Shown in pieces: positions 1-5,326 of a stretch of 5,326 bases of DNA. The DNA lies in assembly GCA_023254445.1 (NCBI GenBank), contig JALRLN010000098.1, positions 1 through 5,326 on the forward strand. The letters run 5' to 3'. The position numbers and the translations under genes were made by a program. Below the pieces are notes generated by a model that did not search any database, was not told the DNA's origin, and saw nothing but the letters and a program-made list of their open reading frames with translations. Position 1 is the first letter of the stretch. Each line of letters begins with the position of its first letter. Source of the DNA: Candidatus Poseidoniaceae archaeon (GTDB taxonomy: Archaea > Thermoplasmatota > Poseidoniia > Poseidoniales > Poseidoniaceae).

Positions 1-279
1 TCCCCCGTTGACCTTGACGTCCTTGCCATCGCGCTCGACGGTGGACACGAATTGGTCACGGACGATTACCGGATGCAGAACACGGCGAGGAAGGCCGGGT
101 TGGTGGTTCATGCCTTGGCGACGACGGGGGCGCGAGAGGTGTGGTCATGGGTCTGGAGATGCGTTGGATGCAGAAAGGAGCACGATGTGGCCTCGGATGC
201 CCCCTCCGCGCGACGCGGCAACGGTCCAGACTGCGATGTGTGTGGAAGTCCGACCCGGATGAAGCGGCGCCGTGGCTGA
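1..279 (+). CDS. nob1: Nob1-type rRNA maturation endonuclease, C-terminal part (5' truncated by window)
   Basis: Reading frame 1 is open from the first base to a TGA at 277-279 and gives 92 residues; the start lies upstream of the window. Visible residues 1-40 match the C-terminal half of a PIN nuclease domain: a DLDVLAIAL helix with acidic D4/D6, then the VTDDYRMQN motif (D21, D22) that carries metal-binding acidic residues in PIN nucleases. After a Trp-rich linker (REVWSWVWR) comes a zinc ribbon with two knuckles, C54-x2-C57 and C78-x2-C81, and a basic tail (MKRRRG). PIN followed by a C-terminal zinc ribbon, with this TDDY-x-x-QN signature, is the layout of archaeal Nob1. In known systems Nob1 cleaves the 3' end of precursor small-subunit rRNA during late 30S/40S maturation in the cytoplasm. 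The gene converges on tatA with one base between the stops. A different PIN/zinc-ribbon protein is possible but less likely. It is the best lineage marker in the window, pointing to Archaea. Confidence 0.85.
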   Translation, partial: SPVDLDVLAIALDGGHELVTDDYRMQNTARKAGLVVHALATTGAREVWSWVWRCVGCRKEHDVASDAPSARRGNGPDCDVCGSPTRMKRRRG

Positions 280-280
280 T

Positions 281-586
281 TCATTCCTCGGCCTGTTCGA
301 GGGCGTCCACTTTGCGTTGAAGGTCGGCGGGGTCCATGCCAGAGGGGTCGAGCCCGAGGGCCTTGGCCCGCTCGACGAGTGCGACGTCGGGCGTCATCCC
401 ACCGGCTTCAAGGTCCGCGACGGTCCGTGCTTCCCTCGGCAGGCGGGTGGCTTCGTCGAGTCCACGCTGGAACTCGCCCTTGCTTCGGCCGAGGGCGTTC
501 GCCATCTCGGGCAGGCGCTTGGCACCGAAGAGCAAGAAGAAGACCACGATGATGATCATGACCTCGGTGCCGCCAATTGCCGCCAT
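281..586 (-). CDS. tatA: Sec-independent (twin-arginine) translocase subunit TatA/TatB family
   Basis: The protein has 101 residues when started at the ATG at 586-584. It opens with a short extracytoplasmic N terminus and one transmembrane helix (about residues 8-20, very rich in I, V, F and L). Then come the F20-G21 hinge, an amphipathic helix starting AKRLPEMANALGRSKGEF, and a polar, acidic cytoplasmic tail of about 55 residues. This is the canonical TatA/B plan; TatA multimerises around TatC to pass folded RR-signal proteins across the membrane. I chose ATG 586 over the upstream in-frame TTG at 595. With the ATG, the F-G hinge falls at residues 20-21 and the polar residue at position 8, exactly as in E. 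coli TatA, and AGGTTGAG just upstream partly resembles a Shine-Dalgarno site. Position 8 is Glu, as in TatB, whereas TatA usually has Gln; archaea often use one TatA-like protein. The gene lies 80 bases downstream of moaD on the same strand with no clear promoter of its own, so co-transcription is plausible. Confidence 0.9.
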   Translation of the reverse strand: MAAIGGTEVMIIIVVFFLLFGAKRLPEMANALGRSKGEFQRGLDEATRLPREARTVADLEAGGMTPDVALVERAKALGLDPSGMDPADLQRKVDALEQAEE

Positions 587-666
587 GTCGCTCAACCTGT
601 GCTGTGTCCCCGTTCGCTTGAAGCCTTCGCGGCACCGATGGCCACGCCGTTCGGTCTGATGGGTGT

Positions 667-903
667 TCAGCCCCCGGACACCGGGGGCAGCAGCGCGACT
701 TCGACCGGTGCGTGGATTTCGGTTGCCGCGTCCACATGGGTGCCGTCGACGGCCAGCGCCATGCCCATGCTCAGCCAGTCCTCAAGCCCAAGGTCGACGA
801 CCAAGCGGTGCAGGGACGTCCCGGGCGCCACCTCTCGGACGTGATGCCGCCCACCAAGGCGTTCCCCAACGGGGCCAAACGCGAGCAAGCGAACCTCGAC
901 CAT
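667..903 (-). CDS. moaD: MoaD/ThiS/SAMP-family small sulfur-carrier (ubiquitin-like) protein
   Basis: The protein has 78 residues, the usual size for this family. It begins MVEVRLLAFGPVGERLGG, the first strand-turn-strand of the beta-grasp fold. The middle VDGTHVDAATEI corresponds to the family's V-N-G-x-x-V segment. It ends VEVALLPPVSGG, with the C-terminal Gly-Gly that is adenylated and thiocarboxylated by an E1-like enzyme. The D/E-V-A-L-x-P-P-V-S-G-G ending is typical of MoaD rather than ThiS. In the family, MoaD donates sulfur for molybdopterin synthesis; archaeal relatives (SAMPs) are also conjugated to lysines of target proteins. Sequence alone cannot separate these roles, and no MoaE, E1 or other cofactor gene is visible nearby. 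The start is ATG at 903-901. A GGAGG lies 12 bases upstream, but the nearby TATA-like box would instead give a leaderless message. Next downstream on the same strand is tatA. Tat often exports molybdoenzymes, so the pairing is suggestive only. Confidence 0.82.
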   Translation of the reverse strand: MVEVRLLAFGPVGERLGGRHHVREVAPGTSLHRLVVDLGLEDWLSMGMALAVDGTHVDAATEIHAPVEVALLPPVSGG

Positions 904-924
904 GACACCCGGTCCCCTCCGCGT

Positions 925-934
925 CTTGATAAAC
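925..934. promoter_or_regulatory. Putative shared divergent archaeal TATA element
   Basis: The 52-bp gap between the moaD start (903) and the ABC ATPase start (956) is GC-rich except for one decamer, CTTGATAAAC, whose centre is the exact midpoint of the gap. On the minus strand it reads GTTTATCAAG, close to the archaeal TATA consensus TTTAWA. Its centre is about 26-27 bases from both start codons. That is the usual distance from an archaeal TATA box to the transcription start, so both messages would begin at or next to their start codon (leaderless). This is a pattern match without a profile search; the minus-strand match is better than the plus-strand one. Confidence 0.45.
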
Positions 935-941
935 GCGCGCT

Positions 942-946
942 GAGGT
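942..946 (+). promoter_or_regulatory. Possible Shine-Dalgarno site of the ABC ATPase gene
   Basis: GAGGT lies nine bases before the GTG start at 956 and matches the core of the archaeal anti-Shine-Dalgarno complement (GGAGGTGAT). It supports the GTG as the start. If transcription is leaderless from the upstream TATA-like element, this site would not be in the message, so the two interpretations compete. Confidence 0.4.
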
Positions 947-955
947 CTGCAGAAC

Positions 956-1654
956 GTGACCGCCGCCCTCCGTGCCTCAGGCCTCTGGAAGGTGTACCCC
1001 AGCGCCGAAGGAGGTCACGTTGAGGCGGTTCGAGGCATCGACCTCGAGGTGCAGCATGGGGAAATGGTGGCCATCACGGGTCCGTCGGGGTGCGGGAAGA
1101 CCACGTTGCTCAACGTCTTGAGCGGCCTCGACCTTGCTTCAGCAGGCCATGTTGAAGTTGAAGGCGTCTCGCTCACCGGTTTGAACGACGAGGCGCTCAC
1201 TCGACTCCGGGGGGCTCGCCTTGGCTTCGTGTTCCAAGCCTTCAACCTCCATCCGGTGCTCTCCGCGCTCGAGAACGTCGAAGTCCCCTTGCTGCTCGCC
1301 ACCACACCTCCTGAACACGTGAGGGACACGGCGCGTCGTGCGCTGAGCGACGTGGGGCTGGCGGACCGTGCGGACCACTTCCCCGCTATGCTGAGCGGAG
1401 GCCAACAACAACGCGTGGCGGTGGCTCGGGCCATTGTGCATCGCCCGTCCATCGTGCTCTGCGACGAGCCGACAGGCAACCTCGACACGCGGACAAGCGC
1501 AGACGTGCTCGACCTCATGCAAGGGTTGTGTGCGTCCGAAGGCATGACCTTCCTGATCGTCACACACGACGACAACGTGGCTGCTCGGTGCCATCGCACG
1601 CTTCGCATGATGGACGGTAGGTTCCTTGCTGACGTGGACGAGGAGGAGGCGTGA
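956..1654 (+). CDS. ABC transporter ATP-binding protein, MacB/LolD/FtsE class
   Basis: This is a full-length, 232-residue nucleotide-binding domain with every catalytic motif intact. Walker A is GPSGCGKTT at residues 42-50 and the Q-loop is Q94 in FVFQAFNL. The signature is LSGGQQQR at 146-153 and Walker B is IVLCDEP at 166-172 with catalytic E171. The D-loop is GNLD at 174-177 and the switch histidine is H204 in IVTHD. The GPSGCGKTTLLN, FQAFNL and DEPTGNLD wording is typical of the type VII (MacB/LolD/FtsE) exporters. ATP hydrolysis in that class drives extracytoplasmic conformational change rather than classic substrate transit through the membrane. The start is GTG at 956. The acidic C terminus (DVDEEEA) is encoded by a purine-rich tract that doubles as the ribosome-binding site of the next gene, and the TGA overlaps that gene's ATG (ATGA-type coupling, shared base 1654). 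The partner is the FtsX-like permease immediately downstream. Archaea lack an outer membrane Lol system, so a LolD name would mislead; substrate unknown. Confidence 0.95.
   Translation: MTAALRASGLWKVYPSAEGGHVEAVRGIDLEVQHGEMVAITGPSGCGKTTLLNVLSGLDLASAGHVEVEGVSLTGLNDEALTRLRGARLGFVFQAFNLHPVLSALENVEVPLLLATTPPEHVRDTARRALSDVGLADRADHFPAMLSGGQQQRVAVARAIVHRPSIVLCDEPTGNLDTRTSADVLDLMQGLCASEGMTFLIVTHDDNVAARCHRTLRMMDGRFLADVDEEEA
1641..1649 (+). promoter_or_regulatory. Shine-Dalgarno site for the permease gene, inside the ATPase C-terminal codons
   Basis: AGGAGGAGG is a repeated perfect GGAGG core ending four bases before the ATG at 1654. It encodes the acidic end of the ATPase and selects the overlapping ATG as the permease start. 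An in-frame GTG at 1651 is an alternative start but is closer to the site. Confidence 0.7.
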
Positions 1655-4600
1655 TGGTCCTTCTCGAGGTCGGTCTTTCGGTCGGCCTCGGGACCGTGCT
1701 CGGAGCCGCGGCCCTGCTCGGACTTCGTGACCGCGCATGGTGGCTCTCGCTTCTCGTGCTCTTTGGACCGGCGGTGGACGCAGGGCTCGCCGCATGGGCC
1801 GGGGTGTGGCTCGGCTTGGGCCCGGTGCTGTCGGTCTTGCTCGGGCTGCTCACGGGCCTTCTTTCCTCGTTGCTCATCCCCGCCATGCTGGTGCCACGTC
1901 GTGGCCTCGGCGCACGGCTCGCGGTTCGGGGTATCGTGACGCGCCCCCGACAGGCGGCCTTGTTGGTGCTCGCGCTGGTGGTCTCCTCCTCCATCATCTC
2001 CTCCTCCTTGGTGGTTGGCGACAGCCTCGACGCCACGGTCAGCAGGCAAGTGGAGGCGGTCTGGTCGGAAACGGACCTCGTGCTTCAGGGCAGGGACCCG
2101 GTGACGGCGCAGCCTGTGCCGCTGAACGAAGCGTTCTGGACGGACGTCGCCGAAGGGGTGGGCAACGTCACGGATTCCAAAGGTGCTCCACTTTTCGACG
2201 GCGTACGGGCGACATGGGCCATGTCGGCGGCCGTTCAGGGCCCCACCGGCCAAGCCCTCCCCTCGGTCGGCTGGTACGCGCAACGGTCGCTGCTGGCACA
2301 GGATCCATGGCCCCCGCTTCGGGCAGGCCCAGACCTGCTGACGTACGAGACCCTCGGTCAGATTTCCACAGCGACAGGGCGACACGAAGTCGCAATCACG
2401 CAGCCCCTGGCCGACGAACTCGGCCTCGTTCTCGGTGACCAACTCAACATCTCGTGGTCCGCAGTGGAAGACGGCGTTGCCATCCGGACGTCCCTGACCG
2501 GCCACGTTCAAGCCGTCCTGCCCACCGTCGGGGGCGCCGCCATCGGTGGGCTTGACCAGCCCGCTGTCTTCACGTCCTTCGACGTTGCACGCTCCGAGGG
2601 CGGTGGGCATGCGACCTCCCTCCATCTCTCGGCCACCGTCCCGTTCGAAACGTCCACCGAGGCAGACGTCGCCAAGGACGCCCTGCTGCCGCTTGCCGAC
2701 CGGGCGTGGACAGCCTCGATGGAGGGCCTCAGCTTGGAGGTGGTGCAGGACGGGGTCGCGCTGTCGCGCTCCACAGGCCTTGGCCGGCTGGAGGCTCCGT
2801 TGATGGAGGCGCTTCGGGCCAACGTGAGCGGGCTGGTCGGTGACCCAACGCTCGTCGAGGCGGTTCAGGCCCCCCTCGAGTCGTTTGAGGTCGACGACAT
2901 CGACGTGCTTGGTCTCGTCGAGACGGAACTGGTCGACCTTGTGTGGGAAGGACGTCACCTCTGGCACGTGGGCACCACAGGTGCTGGCCTGATGGTCGAA
3001 GCCACCGGTCGAGCTTCGGTGTGGCGGGTTCCCAACGGGGGGCTGCTCGCAGATCATGCCGTGGCCTTCGATGCGGGCTGGTTCGCTTCGGATGCAGGGG
3101 TGCATCGGCTTGACGCTCAATATGCGGAAGCGGGGGCCCTCCTGCTCGATGCTTCGCCCGCCCTGGCGGTGGAGCAGGTTGGAGCAGGCGTGCTGGCCTT
3201 GCTGAACGCCAACGGCTCGGTTGAGGCCGTTCAGTTCGATCCCTCTGGAGCGCGCCTCTTGTCCTCGATGCTGGACGTCGTGCTTCCCGATCCGCTGCTG
3301 TCGTTCCGCCTCGCCACGGTCGACGGGCACCTCCTGCTGGGCATGGAAGGACTTGCGGGTGAGCAGGTCGTCGAACTCACCGTTGACGATGAGGGAGTTC
3401 GTACGCTTGCTTCAAACGCATCCATGCCCGAGGAGCAACACTCCCACCCTCAGGACCAGGAGGCGGCCAACGCCACCTTCTGCAACGGCCGGACGGGTGT
3501 GCTCGACCCCCTCCGCGACGGCCTCGCCTGGTGCGGTGGCGATGCGGGGTTGCTCGGCTGGGACCTGCTTTCTGGGGACGTACGCTACCTGCGCATCGCG
3601 GTGGACGCCGAACTCGACGGTCTTGGTCGCGTTCCAAGGATGGTGCTCGGCCTCTCAGGAGAGGGAAGCGCGCCGCTCGACCCCCGTGCCATTGTGCTTG
3701 GACCGGCCTTGGCCCCGCTTGGTTTGAACGACAGCGACGAGGCGTGGTTGTCCGGCAGCGTCCCTTGGGCATGGGGCGATGCCACCATGTACCGCTTCAA
3801 CGTCACCGACGGCGGGGCTTCAGCCCTCGATTCGGCTGGGCTCGAGGACCTCTCTGTGCTTCTGCTCGGCGTGGTTTCTGTGGAGGACGCCGCGTTGTTG
3901 GCAGGGGCGAACGCGGGCGACCGCCACCTCGTGGTCGTGACCTCGAACGGGACGAGCGGGGTGGCCATTGAGGCCGCGTTGGGGATTTGGCTTGACGAGG
4001 TGTCCACCTTGGACAGCGGTGGTGTGGACGTAACGCCGGTTCGGCTCGAGGCCAGCCTGCAGGCCGAGGAATCGGCCGGGCTGTTCGCTGGCATGTTCCT
4101 CGTCTTTGGTGGGTTCACCATCGCCGCAGGGACCTTGCTTGCCGTGACCGTGGTCGTGCTGCTCATCGAAGCACGGCGTCGCGACCTGGCCACCCTTCGC
4201 GCGGTCGGCATGACCCGAGCCGACGTTCGATCGATCGCCTTGCTTGAAGGCCTCCTCTTGGCCTCCCTCGCTGGGGTGCTTGGAGGGCTGCTCGGTGTGG
4301 GGCTCGGGCGGGTGGTCGCTTTTGGTTTCAGTTCGGCGTTCGCTGCTGTTGGCGCGGACGCGTTCGCCTTTGGATGGTCGTGGACGTCGGTGGCTGCTGG
4401 AGCGCTGTGGGGCACCTGCATTGCCATCGGCACGTTGGCCGTGGTGGCCCAATGGTCAAGCCGGCTGGATGTGCTTCACGCCTTGCGCGGGGTCCGTACG
4501 CGAATTCGGCGCGACCTGCCTTGGCAGGTGTTCGTCGTCATCGTGCTCTCCGTTGGTGCGTCTGCCTCGGCGGGACTGAGCCTCCTGCTCGCCGGTCCCG

Positions 4601-5326
4601 ATTCGGCAGGCGCACGAATGCGATGGGTCATCGCCGGTGACGGACTGCTCATCGCGGTCGCCTTGGTGCTGGCATGGGTCCTCCCTGTTCTTCGCAGCGG
4701 TTCGCATCCAAACGCTGCCCGGCGCCGCCGTGAGGCACCCCGACGTGCCTTGGGGGGTTCGGCCTTCGCGGTGCTCGTGTGGACGTCATGGCCGGCCTCC
4801 CTTGACCCCGTCCGGGACAGCATGCCCTTTGACGAACTCAGCCTGCTGGTGCTTGGCTTGGTGCAGGTCCTCGCCTCGGTGGTCGTCTTGGTCACCGTCG
4901 CTCCAGCGATGCTCCGCGCGCTGCAGGCACGGCAACGACGCCCCCACCTCGTGGGGCGCTTGTCCATCGCGCATCCAATGGCCCAACCCGCACGAACGGC
5001 CGTCGTGATGTCCATGTTTGCCGTGACCGTGTTCGCGGTCGTGGTGCTCGCTGGTTACACGAGCCAGTTCACCGCTGTGTCCTCCGAATTCGTGAACGAG
5101 TCGGAGGGCGAGTTTGAGGTGCTGCTCACCGGCAGCCGCTCCGCTCCCTTGCTGATCGGCGACGACCCGGAGGCATGGGGCCTCGCACCAGAACACGTCT
5201 CGAGGATTGATGCCGTGGCCTCCGTGTCACGTGCGGTGGTGCTGCTTGACGCAGGTCAGGACGATGCTGTGCCGTACATTCTCAGGGGGGCCGACGCCTC
5301 GTTTGCCGACCACGGGGGCTTGTCCC
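1654..5326 (+). CDS. Giant FtsX/MacB-type ABC permease with an enlarged, propeller-like ectodomain (3' truncated by window)
   Basis: Frame 1 is open from ATG 1654 to the last base with no stop: 1224 complete residues, C terminus missing. Three hydrophobic segments (about 4-24, 28-48, 51-80) precede the first FtsX-type helix at 101-121. A huge extracytoplasmic domain (about 122-809) follows. Its start resembles MacB_PCD, including VAITQPLADELGLVLGD at 246-262. Residues about 420-650 look like beta-propeller blades. The FtsX core follows: TM 812-838, the cytoplasmic coupling stretch EARRRDLATLRAVGMTRADV (839-858), TM 860-884 and TM 910-933. Linker helices lie at about 957-980, 991-1013, 1034-1049 and 1062-1087. 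A second first-helix (1114-1135) then opens a second ectodomain that the window cuts off. Charged loops follow the positive-inside rule with this topology. Start choice rests on the GGAGG-rich tract and ATGA overlap with the ATPase. Ten of 16 Asn are in N-X-S/T sequons, all in predicted outside parts. The ABC3/FtsX assignment is firm; the substrate and the propeller are inference. Confidence 0.9.
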   Translation, partial: MVLLEVGLSVGLGTVLGAAALLGLRDRAWWLSLLVLFGPAVDAGLAAWAGVWLGLGPVLSVLLGLLTGLLSSLLIPAMLVPRRGLGARLAVRGIVTRPRQAALLVLALVVSSSIISSSLVVGDSLDATVSRQVEAVWSETDLVLQGRDPVTAQPVPLNEAFWTDVAEGVGNVTDSKGAPLFDGVRATWAMSAAVQGPTGQALPSVGWYAQRSLLAQDPWPPLRAGPDLLTYETLGQISTATGRHEVAITQPLADELGLVLGDQLNISWSAVEDGVAIRTSLTGHVQAVLPTVGGAAIGGLDQPAVFTSFDVARSEGGGHATSLHLSATVPFETSTEADVAKDALLPLADRAWTASMEGLSLEVVQDGVALSRSTGLGRLEAPLMEALRANVSGLVGDPTLVEAVQAPLESFEVDDIDVLGLVETELVDLVWEGRHLWHVGTTGAGLMVEATGRASVWRVPNGGLLADHAVAFDAGWFASDAGVHRLDAQYAEAGALLLDASPALAVEQVGAGVLALLNANGSVEAVQFDPSGARLLSSMLDVVLPDPLLSFRLATVDGHLLLGMEGLAGEQVVELTVDDEGVRTLASNASMPEEQHSHPQDQEAANATFCNGRTGVLDPLRDGLAWCGGDAGLLGWDLLSGDVRYLRIAVDAELDGLGRVPRMVLGLSGEGSAPLDPRAIVLGPALAPLGLNDSDEAWLSGSVPWAWGDATMYRFNVTDGGASALDSAGLEDLSVLLLGVVSVEDAALLAGANAGDRHLVVVTSNGTSGVAIEAALGIWLDEVSTLDSGGVDVTPVRLEASLQAEESAGLFAGMFLVFGGFTIAAGTLLAVTVVVLLIEARRRDLATLRAVGMTRADVRSIALLEGLLLASLAGVLGGLLGVGLGRVVAFGFSSAFAAVGADAFAFGWSWTSVAAGALWGTCIAIGTLAVVAQWSSRLDVLHALRGVRTRIRRDLPWQVFVVIVLSVGASASAGLSLLLAGPDSAGARMRWVIAGDGLLIAVALVLAWVLPVLRSGSHPNAARRRREAPRRALGGSAFAVLVWTSWPASLDPVRDSMPFDELSLLVLGLVQVLASVVVLVTVAPAMLRALQARQRRPHLVGRLSIAHPMAQPARTAVVMSMFAVTVFAVVVLAGYTSQFTAVSSEFVNESEGEFEVLLTGSRSAPLLIGDDPEAWGLAPEHVSRIDAVASVSRAVVLLDAGQDDAVPYILRGADASFADHGGLS
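2911..3603 (+). other. Predicted beta-propeller-like insertion in the first ectodomain (permease residues about 420-650)
   Basis: Units of roughly 35-40 residues recur, each with alternating hydrophobic strands broken by G/D/N turns. Approximate units are 427-462 (DLVWEGRHLWHV ... ASVWRVPNGG), 469-500 (VAFDAGWFASDAGVHRLDA), 505-540 (AVEQVGAGVLALLNANGSV), 548-588 (SFRLATVDGHLLLGMEG) and 612-648 (GLAWCGGDAGLLGWDLLSGD). The last strongly recalls a WD40 or PQQ-type blade, with a GWDLLSGD turn. Between units four and five lies a polar, His/Gln/Glu-rich loop (about 590-606). Five units are seen by eye; a closed propeller usually needs five to eight. Classic MacB ectodomains have no such domain. Confidence 0.5.

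Noticed and set aside
587..595. Upstream TTG start for tatA (three extra residues)
   Set aside because: It shifts the polar position 8 and the F-G hinge out of register with TatA, and no Shine-Dalgarno match precedes it; still possible.
272..844. Plus-strand open frame (190 codons) opposite tatA and moaD
   Set aside because: The sense of this region is clearly tatA and moaD on the minus strand; the plus-strand product has no recognisable domain.
1737..2438. Plus-strand open frame (233 codons) in another phase of the permease
   Set aside because: The Arg/Gly/Pro-rich product is not membrane-like, and frame 1 gives a coherent permease across the same bases.
1015..3330. Long minus-strand open frame (771 codons) antisense to the ATPase and permease
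   Set aside because: Its translation is low-complexity, Arg/Gly/Ser/His-rich and resembles no family. It overlaps two well-supported genes and is a by-product of high GC and codon bias on the opposite strand.
3585..4433. Minus-strand open frame (282 codons) opposite the permease
   Set aside because: The Ser/Pro/Thr/Arg-rich translation with no domain lies wholly inside the permease gene; antisense shadow.
1..5326. tRNA, rRNA, CRISPR array, insertion sequence or attachment site
   Set aside because: No tandem direct repeats with spacers, terminal inverted repeats, transposase motifs or tRNA-like cloverleaf were seen; the window is almost fully coding.

Overview
This is a GC-rich window (clearly above 60% GC) that reads as archaeal. 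The first gene is the C-terminal part of a Nob1-type rRNA endonuclease (PIN domain plus zinc ribbon), an archaeal/eukaryotic family. The only intergenic AT-rich element looks like an archaeal TATA box placed for leaderless transcripts. The large membrane protein is loaded with N-glycosylation sequons, which fits AglB-type archaeal glycosylation. A euryarchaeote, perhaps a high-GC marine Thermoplasmatota lineage (Poseidoniia-like), is my best guess, but the lineage is inference only.

Layout: (1) 1-279, plus strand, 3' end of nob1. (2) 281-586, minus strand, a TatA-type twin-arginine translocase subunit whose stop codon is separated from the nob1 stop by one base (tail to tail). (3) 667-903, minus strand, a MoaD/ThiS/SAMP-like small sulfur-carrier or ubiquitin-like protein ending in Gly-Gly. 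(4) 904-955, a 52-bp divergent intergenic region with one central AT-rich decamer that could serve both directions. (5) 956-1654, plus strand, a MacB/LolD-class ABC ATPase with all motifs intact. (6) 1654-5326, plus strand, translationally coupled to the ATPase: a giant FtsX/MacB-type permease that is still open at the window edge (at least 1224 residues). Nothing else is needed to fill the window; coding density is almost complete.

The ATPase and permease form one ABC system. The permease has a duplicated architecture (two FtsX modules, the second cut off by the window). Its first extracytoplasmic domain is about 690 residues, far larger than the roughly 200-250 residues of a classic MacB ectodomain. 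Inside that domain, residues about 420-650 show repeated four-strand units that look like blades of a beta-propeller. Nine of its fourteen asparagines sit in N-X-S/T sequons, and its only two cysteines lie 17 residues apart. This enlarged, probably glycosylated sensor or binding domain on an ABC mechanotransmission-type permease is the most interesting thing in the window. Its substrate cannot be told from the sequence.
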